Notes: generated by a model not told the origin, from the sequence alone. A DNA stretch of 64,000 nt from Caldimonas caldifontis (GCF_002930615.1 NZ_PSNX01000011.1:110436-174435), one strand, 5' to 3'; positions 27,194 through 36,231 are shown, counted from the first letter of the stretch. A program made the numbers and translations.

Positions 27194-27733
27194 TCACTTC
27201 ACCCGCTTGAGGGCGGGGCGCCCCCCTGCGGGCGGTGTGGGCTCAGGGGGCTCCTCGGTGGGAGGCGCCGTCGTGGATTCGCTGCCCGCGGGGCCAGGGG
27301 CGAGCTTCAGGGTGCCGGGTGCCGCACGAGAGGAGGTCGCAGGCCGGGTGGACGGTTCGGCTTCACCAGCATCCGCCGCACCGGCGCCTGTCGCCAGCGG
27401 CACGGGGAAGGCCATGCCCTGGCCGTTTTCGCGGGCATAGATGGCGATCACGTGATCCACCGGGAGCAGGATGTCGCGCGAGACGCCGCCAAAGCGGGCC
27501 CGGAACTCGATCAGGTCATTGCCGAGCTTCAGGCCGCTGGTCGCGTCGAAGCTGACGTTGAGCACGATCTCGTGGTTCTTCACATACTCGCGCGGGACCT
27601 GCACCGACTCGTCCACATACACCGCCAGGTAGGGCGTGAAGCCGTTGTCGGTGCACCAGTCGTGCAGGGCACGGATCAGGTAGGGCCGCGTCGAGGCGAC
27701 CTCGGTGCTGTCGGGCGGGGTCGGATCGCTCAT
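27194..27733 (-). CDS. sspB: ClpXP protease specificity-enhancing factor SspB
   Basis: 179 residues. The N-terminal SspB fold (about 15-115) is recognisable by RPYLIRALHDWCTDNGFTPYLAV, VLNVSFDATSGLKLGND and RFGGVSRDILLPVDHVIAIYARENGQGM. A long disordered Pro/Ser/Glu-rich linker follows and ends in RPALKRVK, the short basic ClpX-binding tail. SspB hands ssrA-tagged and other substrates to ClpXP. It is 7 bp downstream of sspA, the classic sspAB operon. Confidence 0.96.
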   Translation of the reverse strand: MSDPTPPDSTEVASTRPYLIRALHDWCTDNGFTPYLAVYVDESVQVPREYVKNHEIVLNVSFDATSGLKLGNDLIEFRARFGGVSRDILLPVDHVIAIYARENGQGMAFPVPLATGAGAADAGEAEPSTRPATSSRAAPGTLKLAPGPAGSESTTAPPTEEPPEPTPPAGGRPALKRVK

Positions 27734-27740
27734 CGCGTCA

Positions 27741-28352
27741 TCACTTGCGCATGACCTTCTCGGACGGGGTCAGCGCCTCGATGTAGGCCGGACGCGAGAA
27801 GATGCGCTCGGCGTACTTGAGCAGCGGCATGGCGTTCTTGGACAGGTCGATGCCGTAATAGTCCAGGCGCCACAGCAGGGGCGCAATGGCCACGTCGAGC
27901 ATGGAGAAGTCCTCGCCCAGCATGTACTTGTTCTTCAGGAAGATGGGGGCCAGCTGGGTCAGTCGGTCGCGGATCTGGGCACGCGCGCGCTCGAGCTGCT
28001 TGTCGGTGGGCTTGATGCCACGCGACTCCAGCACGTTGACGTGGGCGAACAGTTCCTTCTCGAAGTTGAGCAGGAACAGGCGCACGCGGGCGCGTGCCAC
28101 CGGATCCCCGGGCATGAGCTGCGGGTGGGGGAAGCGCTCGTCGATGTACTCGTTGATGATGTTCGACTCGTACAGGATGAGGTCGCGCTCCACCAGGATG
28201 GGCACCTCGTTGTACGGGTTCATCAGCGCGATGTCTTCGGGCTTGGCAAAGAGGTCGACATCGCGGATCTCGAAATCCATCCCCTTCTCGAACAGCACGA
28301 AGCGGCAGCGGTGGGAGTAGGGGCAGGTCGTTCCGGAGTAAAGCACCATCAT
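27741..28352 (-). CDS. sspA: Stringent starvation protein A SspA (GST fold)
   Basis: 203 residues from the first ATG of an ATG-ATG pair (28352), with GGAG 9 nt upstream. An N-terminal thioredoxin-like domain (GTTCPYSHRCRFVLFEKGMDFE, then NPYNEVPILVERDLILYESNIINEYIDERFPHP) and C-terminal GST helical domain are complete. SspA binds RNA polymerase in stationary phase and stress. It lies directly after the petABC terminator, so its own promoter must overlap that hairpin region or transcription must read through. Confidence 0.94.
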   Translation of the reverse strand: MMVLYSGTTCPYSHRCRFVLFEKGMDFEIRDVDLFAKPEDIALMNPYNEVPILVERDLILYESNIINEYIDERFPHPQLMPGDPVARARVRLFLLNFEKELFAHVNVLESRGIKPTDKQLERARAQIRDRLTQLAPIFLKNKYMLGEDFSMLDVAIAPLLWRLDYYGIDLSKNAMPLLKYAERIFSRPAYIEALTPSEKVMRK

Positions 28353-28381
28353 GGTGGTGAGCTCCTCGTGGGTCGAGAGAT

Positions 28382-28421
28382 AAAAAACGAAAGGAGTGGG
28401 ACGCATTGGCGGGCCCACTCC
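28382..28421 (-). terminator. Rho-independent terminator downstream of petABC
   Basis: An 8-bp stem (28393-28400 with 28414-28421) with a 13-nt loop is followed on the minus strand by TTTCGTTTTTT. It sits 46 bp after the petC stop and 30 bp before the sspA start. Confidence 0.8.
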
Positions 28422-28467
28422 GGTGGATGTGACGGGCCGCTGCGGCGGCCAGCGTCTCACCCCAGGG

Positions 28468-29247
28468 TCATTTCACGTCTTTCCAGTACGCAGCGTTCAG
28501 GCGCCAGGCAATGAAGGTGAAGCCTGCCAGGAAAATGAGCACCCACACGCCGAGACGGACGCGCTGGTTCTGCACGGGCTCCCCCATCCATTGCAGGAAG
28601 GCCACGAGATCGGCGATGGCCACGTTGAACTCGGCCTCGGTCATCTTGCCCGGCGTGATCTGCTCGAAACCGGCAAAGACCTGCACGGTCTTGGTGGGAT
28701 CGTGCGGGTCGGGCTGCTCGGTGTAGCGAGCGGCACGCTGGCCCTGCAGCTCCCACATCGCGTGGGGCATGCCCACACTGGGGAAGGCGAGGTTGTTCCA
28801 GCCGGTGGCCTTGGTCTCGTCGCGGTAGTAGGTGCGCAGGTAGGTGTAGAGGTAGTCAGCCCCGCTGCCCTGACCAGGCGCCGAACGTGAGCGGGCGATC
28901 AGGGTCAGGTCCGGCGGGTTGGCACCGAACCACTCCTTGGCCAGCTTGGGGTCGATGGCGGCCTTCATGGTGTCGCCCACCCGATCGGTGGTGAACATCA
29001 GGTTGTTCTTGATCTGCTCTTCGGTGAGGCCGATGTCGCGCAGTCGGTTGTAGCGCATGAAGGCCGCCGAGTGGCAGTTCAGGCAGTAGTTCACGAAGAG
29101 CTTGGCGCCATTCTGCAGTGCGGCCATGTCCGTGACACGTTCCTTGGGGAACTTGTCCCAGGGGATGCCGCCACCGGCCGCATGGGCCGAGGACAGACCG
29201 AAGCTCAGAGCCAGCGCAGCCAGCAGCGTTTGGATCATCTTTTTCAT
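28468..29247 (-). CDS. petC: Cytochrome c1 of the bc1 complex
   Basis: 259 residues. A Sec signal peptide (LLAALALSFGLSSAHA-A) is followed by the haem attachment motif CLNCH (NYCLNCHSAAFMRYNRL) near residue 54, the axial-ligand methionine region GMPHAMW, and a C-terminal membrane anchor (LGVWVLIFLAGFTFIAWRLNAAYW). It accepts electrons from the Rieske centre and passes them to soluble cytochrome c. Third gene of petABC, 20 bp after petB. Confidence 0.96.
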   Translation of the reverse strand: MKKMIQTLLAALALSFGLSSAHAAGGGIPWDKFPKERVTDMAALQNGAKLFVNYCLNCHSAAFMRYNRLRDIGLTEEQIKNNLMFTTDRVGDTMKAAIDPKLAKEWFGANPPDLTLIARSRSAPGQGSGADYLYTYLRTYYRDETKATGWNNLAFPSVGMPHAMWELQGQRAARYTEQPDPHDPTKTVQVFAGFEQITPGKMTEAEFNVAIADLVAFLQWMGEPVQNQRVRLGVWVLIFLAGFTFIAWRLNAAYWKDVK

Positions 29248-29267
29248 GTTGGCGGACTCCAGCGGGC

Positions 29268-30704
29268 TCAGTGGGCGGCGAAGGTCACACGCTCAGGCAC
29301 CGGCTTGAACTCACCCATGCGCGACCACCAAGGCATGAGCAGGAAGAAGGCGAAGTAGCTCAGCGTGAGGATCTGCGACGTGACGGCCGCGATGTCGACC
29401 GCCATGCCCATGACCTGGGGCGTGCCCCACACACCGGGCGGCTTCACGCCGAGGTAGCCCAGGACCAGGAAGCCGAACACGAAGAAGCCGTAGACGTACT
29501 TGTGCCAGTCGGGACGGTAGCGGATGGACTTGGCCGGGCTGCGGTCGAGCCAGGGCAGGAAGAACATGATGACCACCGCGCCACCCATCACGACCACGCC
29601 CCAGAACTTGGCGTCGAAAGCCTTGAGCAGGCCGGCGGCCACCAGCGCGCCGACGATCACCGCCAGCTTGCCCTTGCCGCTCAAGCCCCCCTTGAGCACG
29701 GCCAGGATGGCACCGATGGCGATCAGACCAACCAGCACGTTCACCATCACATCGGTGGTGGCACGCAGCATCGAGTAGTAGGGCGTGAAATACCACACCG
29801 GGGCGATGTGCGCGGGCGTCTTGAGCGGATCGGCCGGGATGAAGTTGTTGTACTCCAGGAAGTAGCCACCGAACTCGGGCGCAAAGAACACCACGGCCGA
29901 GAACAGCAGCAGGAAGACGCTCAGAGCGTAGATGTCATGGACCGTGTAGTACGGGTGGAAGGGAATGCCGTCCAGCGGACGCCCCTTCTCATCCTTCTTG
30001 GCCTTGATCTCGACACCATCGGGGTTGTTCGAGCCCACTTCGTGCAGCGCGATGATGTGCGCCACCACCAGACCCAGCAGCACCAGCGGAATGGCGATGA
30101 CGTGGAAGCTGAAGAAGCGGTTCAGCGTGGCATCGGACACGACATAGTCGCCGCGGATCAGCAGGGCCAGGTCAGGACCGACGAAAGGCACAGCGGCGAA
30201 CAGGTTGACGATGACCTGAGCCCCCCAGTAGGACATCTGGCCCCAGGGCAGCAGGTAGCCGAAGAAGGCCTCGGCCATCAGGCACAGGAAGATCGCGCAG
30301 CCGAAGATCCACACCAGCTCGCGCGGCTTGCGGTAAGAGCCGTAGAGCAGGCCGCGAAACATGTGCAGGTACACCACCACGAAGAAGGCCGAGGCCCCGG
30401 TGGAGTGCATGTAGCGGATCAGCCAGCCCCAGGGCACGTCGCGCATGATGTACTCGACCGACGCGAACGCGAGTTCGGCATCGGGCTTGTAGTGCATCAC
30501 GAGGAAGATGCCGGTGACGATCTGGATCACCAGCACCACGAGGGCCAGCGAACCGAACACGTACCAGAAATTGAAGTTCTTGGGCGCGTAGTACTCCCCG
30601 ACGTGCTCGTTGTAGAGCTTGGAGAGCGGGAAGCGGTTGTCGACCCAGTTCAGCAGCTTCTGGGCGGCGGTGGCGTCGGCGGGAGCTTCTTTGTATTCAG
30701 CCAT
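29268..30704 (-). CDS. petB: Cytochrome b of the bc1 complex
   Basis: 478 residues with eight main membrane helices plus further C-terminal hydrophobic segments. The haem-ligating His pairs lie in helices B and D (RYMHSTGASAFFVVVYLHMFRG and FFSFHVIAIPLVLLGLVVAHIIALHE), and the Qo-site PEWY-equivalent is PVWYFTPYYSMLRA. Quinol is oxidised at Qo and reduced at Qi, pumping protons by the Q cycle. The extra C-terminal helices are usual in betaproteobacterial proteins. Second gene of petABC. Confidence 0.97.
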   Translation of the reverse strand: MAEYKEAPADATAAQKLLNWVDNRFPLSKLYNEHVGEYYAPKNFNFWYVFGSLALVVLVIQIVTGIFLVMHYKPDAELAFASVEYIMRDVPWGWLIRYMHSTGASAFFVVVYLHMFRGLLYGSYRKPRELVWIFGCAIFLCLMAEAFFGYLLPWGQMSYWGAQVIVNLFAAVPFVGPDLALLIRGDYVVSDATLNRFFSFHVIAIPLVLLGLVVAHIIALHEVGSNNPDGVEIKAKKDEKGRPLDGIPFHPYYTVHDIYALSVFLLLFSAVVFFAPEFGGYFLEYNNFIPADPLKTPAHIAPVWYFTPYYSMLRATTDVMVNVLVGLIAIGAILAVLKGGLSGKGKLAVIVGALVAAGLLKAFDAKFWGVVVMGGAVVIMFFLPWLDRSPAKSIRYRPDWHKYVYGFFVFGFLVLGYLGVKPPGVWGTPQVMGMAVDIAAVTSQILTLSYFAFFLLMPWWSRMGEFKPVPERVTFAAH

Positions 30705-30740
30705 GGGGTGTCACCTAGTGCTTGTACGTCCGTCGGGGGC

Positions 30741-31337
30741 TCAGGCCTGCTTGTCCTCGCCGATCAACAGCTTGGAGTCCGACAGGTACATGTGCGGCGG
30801 CACTTCCAGGTTGTCCGGGGCGGGTTTGTTCTTGAACACACGCCCGGCGACGTCGAACGTCGAGCCATGGCAAGGGCACAGGAAGCCTCCCTGCCAGTCG
30901 TCAGGCAGCGAGGGCTGGGCACCCGGTGTCAGCTTGGAGATGGGCGAGCAACCCAGGTGCGAGCAGATGCCCACGCCCACGAAGATCTCAGGCTTGATCG
31001 AGCGATGCTGGTTGCGCGCGTACTCGGGTGTGGGGTACTGGGTGCGAAGCGACTGCGGATCAGCCACCTGGCTCTCCGTGTGGTCCAGGGAGGCCAGCTG
31101 CTCAGGCGTGCGACGCATGATCCACACCGGCTTGCCGCGCCATTCCACGGTGATCATCTCGCCCGGCTGCAGGGTGCTGATGTCCACTTCCACCGCAGCG
31201 CCAGCGGCGCGCGCGCGCTCGGACGGCTGGAAGGTGCTGACGAACGGGATGGCGGTGGCCACACCACCGACGGCACCGGCGCCACAGGCAATGGCAACCC
31301 AGGTGCGGCGGCTTTTGTCCACTTGCTGATCACTCAT
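30741..31337 (-). CDS. petA: Rieske iron-sulfur subunit of the bc1 complex
   Basis: 198 residues from ATG 31337 with AGGA upstream; a longer frame exists but adds no conserved sequence. An N-terminal twin-arginine anchor (KSRRTWVAIACGAGAVGGVATAIPF) indicates Tat-dependent membrane insertion. The [2Fe-2S] box is CSHLGC (Cys125, His127, Cys130) and CPCHGS (Cys154, Cys156, His157), with the disulfide pair included. First gene of petABC, 36 bp before petB. Confidence 0.97.
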   Translation of the reverse strand: MSDQQVDKSRRTWVAIACGAGAVGGVATAIPFVSTFQPSERARAAGAAVEVDISTLQPGEMITVEWRGKPVWIMRRTPEQLASLDHTESQVADPQSLRTQYPTPEYARNQHRSIKPEIFVGVGICSHLGCSPISKLTPGAQPSLPDDWQGGFLCPCHGSTFDVAGRVFKNKPAPDNLEVPPHMYLSDSKLLIGEDKQA

Positions 31338-31531
31338 GGGGGATCCTCGGATAGCACTTCTTGGTTGGGGGCAACCCGCGATTCTAGCGGACTGGACTGC
31401 GCCCCAGCCAGCCCCCAGGGCCGCGCCGGCGTGCGCCAGCCGCGCAGGCCGATTGAAGCGGCCGCACACTTGGCCTTTGAGGGGGTCAAAGGCATACTGG
31501 GTCTGAGCGCACACCCAACCGGGAGACACAC

Positions 31532-31948
31532 ATGGGGTTCATGTCTGAGTTCAGGGAGTTTGCCGTCAAGGGCAATGTCATCGATCTGGCCGTCGGGGTG
31601 ATCATCGGAGGGGCCTTCGGCAAGATCGTCGATTCCATCGTGAGCGACATCATCATGCCTGTGGTGAGCACCGTCTTCGGCGGCCTGGACTTCTCCAACT
31701 ACTTCATCCCTCTGGCAGGCCAGACAGCCGAAACACTGGTCGAGGCCAAGAAGGCCGGCGCCGTCTTTGCCTATGGCAGCTTCATCACGGTGGCGCTGAA
31801 CTTTCTGATCCTGGCCTTCATCATCTTTTTGATGATCAAACAGATCAATCGCCTCAAGCGCCAAAGCCCACCCCCGCCCCCAGCACCGGCCGCCCCGCCC
31901 GAGGACATCGTGTTGCTGCGTGAGATCCGGGACGCGTTGAAGAAGTAA
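31532..31948 (+). CDS. mscL: Large-conductance mechanosensitive channel MscL
   Basis: 138 residues, two membrane helices: TM1 [26 protein letters not shown] with the pore Gly/Ala pattern, and TM2 [26 protein letters not shown], followed by the charged cytoplasmic helix. The Pro-rich stretch before that helix ([15 protein letters not shown]) is longer than in E. coli. It releases solutes on hypo-osmotic shock. Divergent from petA and followed by a good terminator. Confidence 0.97.
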   Translation: MGFMSEFREFAVKGNVIDLAVGVIIGGAFGKIVDSIVSDIIMPVVSTVFGGLDFSNYFIPLAGQTAETLVEAKKAGAVFAYGSFITVALNFLILAFIIFLMIKQINRLKRQSPPPPPAPAAPPEDIVLLREIRDALKK

Positions 31949-31989
31949 CCAAAAGTTACGCGCCGTTGCGGGCGCGTTGGCTCGAAATC

Positions 31990-32019
31990 CAGGCGCCGGG
32001 GCGGCGCCTGTGCTTTTTT
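31990..32019 (+). terminator. Rho-independent terminator after mscL
   Basis: A perfect 8-bp stem CAGGCGCC (31990-31997) with GGCGCCTG (32003-32010) and a 5-nt loop is followed by TGCTTTTTT. Confidence 0.85.
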
Positions 32020-32127
32020 CCGCACGCCCTCCCGGCGCGGGCCCGGTCCGGGCGACTCCCGGCCCACGGCCTGGCCTTGGGAGGCGGTTTTCGGGCCATA
32101 CTGTTTCCACGTGCAACAGCAGGCCCC

Positions 32128-34614
32128 ATGACTCTGCCCGACCCGCGACTCCACGCCGCCATGCAGGCGGCTGTCCAGAGGATTCTCAACACCGCGTCGT
32201 CCACCGCCAGCCGGGTGGTCGACGCGTTGGGCATGCTCGCGCTGTCGGCCAAGAGCAATGCGCAACGTCAGGCCTACATGTCGGCGCAGTTCGACCTGCA
32301 GCGCAAGCTCTCGGCCTTCAACATGACCTTCACGTCGGTCCTCAATGAAAAGGTGGCGCAGGAAATCACCCCGCGGGTGAGCGGGCGCAGTCTGGCGAGC
32401 ACCGACTGGTCCACGCTGAGCCTGGTGGGTGACAGCGAGGTCGAGGAGGAGGTCACGGCCCACCGCCTCGGCCTGGAGATCGAGCACGAATGCGAGTGGG
32501 AGTTGCGCGAGCTGGATGCCTACATGGGATCGCTGCTCGGTCTGGGCCGGCCCGATCCGGAGCGCAATCCCATCCGCCCGGACATCATCGGCAAGGCCCT
32601 GTTCCGCAGCATCGAGGCGGTGACCCCCGAGGCCGCCGTGCGCAAGACGCTGGCTGGTGAACTCGGGCACGGCTTGGCCAAGTCCATGCGTCAGTGCTAC
32701 GGAGCCATCGTGGCCGATTTCAGCGCACGGGGCATCCAGCCGGTCGGTCTGGCCGTCCGCAGCCATGCCATCTCGGGCACGGGTGGCGTGACGTCTCCCG
32801 GGGTCCCACTGCGCAACACCGGGCCCGGGGCTCTGACCGACCAGCGACAGGCCGCCCAGGCGCTGAGCGCCCTGTTCGGCATGCCCACGCCCGCAGGCTT
32901 CGGCCCCAGCGGCCCGGGATCGCTGGGCAGCGGAGCCGGCGGGCTGGCCAGCACGCTCGACCAGTTAAGCCGCGCCCCCGCGCCGGGCGGCCGCCCGGCA
33001 CCGGCGTCACCCGCCGCCGATGCGCAGATGCTCGACGTGATCCGGCGCCTGGCCTACCTCACCAGCGGCCCGGGGGGGTTGGAGGGCCCCGCCTCAGGCC
33101 CCGGGGGCTGGAGTGCCAGCGGGATGCCGGCGGGAGCGGCCGGCGGCATGGGGACTTCAACGGCGCCGGGCGGGCTGCATTCGGGTCTGAGCGGCTTGAT
33201 GGCGGTGAATCTGATCCGCGCGCATCGCGACGAATTGATGCGTGCCAGCACCGGGGCGCTCGATCACATGGTGATCGACATCGTGGCCTCGCTGTTCGAC
33301 CAGATTCTGTCGGACCCGAAGGTGCCGCCGCAGATGGCGCGCCAGATCGCTCGCCTGCAGCTGCCGGTGCTGCGGGTGGCGCTGAAGGACGTGCAGTTCT
33401 TCTCCTCGCGCAGCCACCCGGTGCGCAAGTTCGTCAACCGCATGGCCTCGGTGGCCTGTGCCTTCGACGACTTCGACGAAGGCTCCGGCAAGCGCTTCAT
33501 GAGCCTGGTGCGCGAGCTCGTGCAGCAGATCGTCGAAGGTGACTTCGATCAGATGGATCTCTACGAGGGCAAGCTGCGAGCCCTCGAAGCCTTCGTGCAG
33601 GAACAGGCTCAGGACGAAGCCCAGGCCCATGCCGAAGCCGTCGCACTGCTGGCCAACAAGGAAGCCCAGCTGCGCATCGTGCACCGGCACGAGATGCAGG
33701 TTCAGGGGGCCCTCGCATCCATCGGCGTGCACGACTTCATCCGCGACTTCCTCGTGAAGGTGTGGAGCCAGGTGGAGGTGGAGGCGACGATGCGCTACGG
33801 CGCCCAGGCCGACACCACCAAGCGCATCCGCCGCGCCGGGCGCGAGCTGGTGATGTCGGTGCAGCCCAAGGCCACACCGGCCGATCGCAAGCAGTTCATC
33901 CTGGCCCTGCCCCAGATGATGAAGACGCTGAACGAGGGCCTGGCGCTGATCCACCATCCCGAGGATCAGAAGAAGGCCTTCTTCGGCGAGCTGCTGCCGC
34001 TGCATGCCCAGTCGCTCAAGGGCCAGCCCCTCACCGACTTCCAGATGCGCCAGCTCGACACGCACCTGCAGGCGCTGGACAAGCTGGTGGTGCCTACCGC
34101 GGAGGACGTGCCGGCCACCGAGATGCCGGCTGCCGTGGCAGCCCCGGAAACGAATTTCTCACCCGCCGAGGCCCAGCAGATCGGTCTGGTGGCCGAAGAG
34201 GCCATCGACTGGGACGGAAAGATCGACATCGACCTGAGCGCCGCCGGGAGCGACCCCGCCGCCCAGTCCGACCTGGACATCAATCTCGATGGCCTGGAGC
34301 CCGAGATGCGTCCCGAGCAGCCCACCCAGGGCATCGCGCTGGTGCAGCATGTGCAGGCCGGCGTGGCCTACCAGATGCACATGGACGGCCAGTGGAAGAA
34401 GGTGCGCCTGAACTGGGTGAGCCCGGGACGGACCTTCTTCATCTTCAGCCACGGGAAAAAGCACCAGACCATCGTCTCGATGACCGGGCGCATGCTGACC
34501 AAGATGTGCGAGACGGGCCGCTTCCGCGCCTTTGAGCAGGCCTATCTGATCGAGCGCGCCGTGGCGCGCGCGCGCAAGCAGCTCGCCGAACTCACCGCGA
34601 ACAGCCAGCGCTGA
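32128..34614 (+). CDS. DUF1631 family protein
   Basis: 828 residues from ATG 32128; the open frame extends upstream through the mscL terminator, which argues for the internal start. It is a large soluble protein with helical N-terminal (about 1-250) and central (about 360-690) parts separated by a Gly/Pro/Ala-rich low-complexity linker (about 255-355). The last 90 residues (QHVQAGVAYQMHMDGQWKKVRLNWVSPGRTFFIFSHG) look like a beta-barrel resembling PilZ-type folds, an inference I cannot test here. DUF1631 proteins are common in beta- and gammaproteobacteria without an assigned function that I can state. Its 3' end overlaps convergent pdxA by 23 bp. Confidence 0.85.
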   Translation: MTLPDPRLHAAMQAAVQRILNTASSTASRVVDALGMLALSAKSNAQRQAYMSAQFDLQRKLSAFNMTFTSVLNEKVAQEITPRVSGRSLASTDWSTLSLVGDSEVEEEVTAHRLGLEIEHECEWELRELDAYMGSLLGLGRPDPERNPIRPDIIGKALFRSIEAVTPEAAVRKTLAGELGHGLAKSMRQCYGAIVADFSARGIQPVGLAVRSHAISGTGGVTSPGVPLRNTGPGALTDQRQAAQALSALFGMPTPAGFGPSGPGSLGSGAGGLASTLDQLSRAPAPGGRPAPASPAADAQMLDVIRRLAYLTSGPGGLEGPASGPGGWSASGMPAGAAGGMGTSTAPGGLHSGLSGLMAVNLIRAHRDELMRASTGALDHMVIDIVASLFDQILSDPKVPPQMARQIARLQLPVLRVALKDVQFFSSRSHPVRKFVNRMASVACAFDDFDEGSGKRFMSLVRELVQQIVEGDFDQMDLYEGKLRALEAFVQEQAQDEAQAHAEAVALLANKEAQLRIVHRHEMQVQGALASIGVHDFIRDFLVKVWSQVEVEATMRYGAQADTTKRIRRAGRELVMSVQPKATPADRKQFILALPQMMKTLNEGLALIHHPEDQKKAFFGELLPLHAQSLKGQPLTDFQMRQLDTHLQALDKLVVPTAEDVPATEMPAAVAAPETNFSPAEAQQIGLVAEEAIDWDGKIDIDLSAAGSDPAAQSDLDINLDGLEPEMRPEQPTQGIALVQHVQAGVAYQMHMDGQWKKVRLNWVSPGRTFFIFSHGKKHQTIVSMTGRMLTKMCETGRFRAFEQAYLIERAVARARKQLAELTANSQR

Positions 34615-35638
34615 GCCGGCGCGCCATCCGGGCCGCCGCGATCAGGCTGGAGGGGTCGGCCCGCCCCGTGCCGGCCAGATCGAAGGCCGTGCCATGGTCG
34701 GGGCTGGTGCGGATGAAGGGCAGGCCCAGCGTCACGTTCACGCCCTGCTCCACCCCGAGATACTTCACCGGGATCAGGCCCTGGTCGTGGTACATCGCCA
34801 CCACGACATCGAACTCGCCCGGATGCCCCGGTGCATGGCGGGCCCGCATGAAGACCGTGTCGGGCGCGCAGGGGCCGCGGGCATCGATGCCTTCGGCGCG
34901 CGCCGCCTCGATGGCCGGCGCGATGTGGCGGATCTCCTCGTCGCCGAACAGCCCCCCCTCGCCGGCGTGCGGGTTGAGGCCAGCCACGGCGATGCGAGGC
35001 TGCGGTTGCCCCCACAGCGCCGCGCTGCGATGCGCGATGCGGATCGTCTCCAGCACCGATGGCATCGTGACCCGCTCGATGGCCTCGCGCAGGGGCACAT
35101 GGATGCTCACGAGCACGGTCCTGATTTCGTCGTTGGCGAGCATCATGCGCACGGGGGGCGGCGGCTCGCCGGGGCCGGCCGCTTCGGCCTGCAGAAGCTC
35201 GGTGTGCCCGGGATAGGGTTCGCCGGCCGCCGCCAGCGCCTCCTTGTGCAAAGGGGCGGTCACCAGGGCCACCACCTCGCCGCGCCGAGCCCAGGCCATG
35301 GCTTCGCGCACGCATCGCGCAGCCGCAGCGCCAGCTTTCGCATCCACACGCCCCATCGGCAGGCTCGCCAGGCCCTCGGGCAGCCCCTGGGGCTGCAGCA
35401 CGGGCACCCCCCCGGGTGGCATCGTGACCGCTTCGCCCGGACGCTCGATCTGCACCACGGGCACGCTGCATCCGATGCACGCCAGGGCCCGGCGCATCAC
35501 CGCCACATCCCCCACCACGAAGCCGCCAGGCACGGCACCACGCGTCAACGCCATGGCCAGGATCTCCGGGCCGATACCACAGGGGTCGCCCAGCGTCAGG
35601 GCCAGGGGTCGCAGGGGGTGGAGATCACGGCTGGACAT
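34592..35638 (-). CDS. pdxA: 4-hydroxythreonine-4-phosphate dehydrogenase PdxA
   Basis: 348 residues from ATG 35638; ATGs at 35671 and 35692 are also in frame and no start has a clear Shine-Dalgarno sequence. It oxidises 4-phospho-hydroxythreonine in the DXP-dependent pyridoxal phosphate pathway. Signatures: LTLGDPCGIGPEI at the N-terminus, VTAPLHKEAL, the zinc histidines in YPGHTELL and YHDQGLIPVKYLG, GLNPHAGEGGLFG and RTSPDHGTAFDLAG. It converges on the DUF1631 gene with a 23-bp coding overlap. Confidence 0.96.
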   Translation of the reverse strand: MSSRDLHPLRPLALTLGDPCGIGPEILAMALTRGAVPGGFVVGDVAVMRRALACIGCSVPVVQIERPGEAVTMPPGGVPVLQPQGLPEGLASLPMGRVDAKAGAAAARCVREAMAWARRGEVVALVTAPLHKEALAAAGEPYPGHTELLQAEAAGPGEPPPPVRMMLANDEIRTVLVSIHVPLREAIERVTMPSVLETIRIAHRSAALWGQPQPRIAVAGLNPHAGEGGLFGDEEIRHIAPAIEAARAEGIDARGPCAPDTVFMRARHAPGHPGEFDVVVAMYHDQGLIPVKYLGVEQGVNVTLGLPFIRTSPDHGTAFDLAGTGRADPSSLIAAARMARRLSAGCSR

Positions 35639-35698
35639 GTCCGCATTGTGAACCGCCGCCGGAAACAGCATGGGAGTTGTGCGATGCAGCACGCCGCC

Positions 35699-35713
35699 CC
35701 CCCCTTAGGGGGG
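35699..35713. repeat. GC hairpin with adjacent TTGACA in the pdxA upstream region
   Basis: CCCCCC (35699-35704), TTA loop, GGGGGG (35708-35713). A TTGACA hexamer follows at 35720-35725 but no good -10 lies 16-18 bp downstream. It could be a promoter-proximal structure for the hypothetical gene at 35821, or a dispersed intergenic palindrome of the kind common in Burkholderiales. Confidence 0.35.
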
Positions 35714-35820
35714 AGCAACTTGACAGGGGGTTTTGTGGTCCCATCTGCACTTCCGTCTGACGCCCATGCCAGCGGCGCCTGATCGCCGCAAGGCGTTCTC
35801 CTGTCCACGATGTTCCGACC

Positions 35821-36231
35821 ATGCCTGACCACAGCCACCTTGCCCGCATCCGCTTCCCGGATGGCCTGACCCTGCTGGGCCTGTACGACGCCCGTGCCGA
35901 CAGCGTCATGCCTTCTCTGGTGCGTCCCATGCCGGAGATCACTGGCGACTGGGAGCACTGCCACGTCCAGGGACCGGGCTGCCGCGACCGCTACGAACGC
36001 GCCCATCGCGCCCAGCATGGCTGCGCGCCGTCCGAGCGCATGGCGCGGCTGTGGCAAGGTGCCATGGCCTTGGGCCAGGGCGGCCAGAGTCTGCTGGAAG
36101 AAGCGCTGGAGTGGCAGGAGCACACCGAACCCGTGCAGGTGGAGGTGCCCGCCTGCGGTGCCGCCTGGCGCTCGCATGCCGACCGCTACCGCCTGGCCCT
36201 GGTGGGGGTGCTCGAGCCCGTGACGCACTGA
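35821..36231 (+). CDS. Hypothetical protein
   Basis: 136 residues, no family recognised. The first half is beta-rich (ARIRFPDGLTLLGLYDARADSVMPSLV), with a cysteine pair in EHCHVQGPGCRDRYER. A helical middle (MARLWQGAMALGQGGQSLLEEALEWQEH) is followed by another beta segment with a single cysteine. No signal peptide or membrane segment. The gene stands alone, 46 bp before acuI on the same strand. Codon use matches its neighbours, so I take it as real, but no role can be proposed. Confidence 0.6.
   Translation: MPDHSHLARIRFPDGLTLLGLYDARADSVMPSLVRPMPEITGDWEHCHVQGPGCRDRYERAHRAQHGCAPSERMARLWQGAMALGQGGQSLLEEALEWQEHTEPVQVEVPACGAAWRSHADRYRLALVGVLEPVTH

Noticed and set aside
29271..31601. A long plus-strand open frame opposite petB and petA
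   Set aside because: No recognisable motif; His/Glu/Asp-rich shadow of membrane-protein codons on the minus strand.
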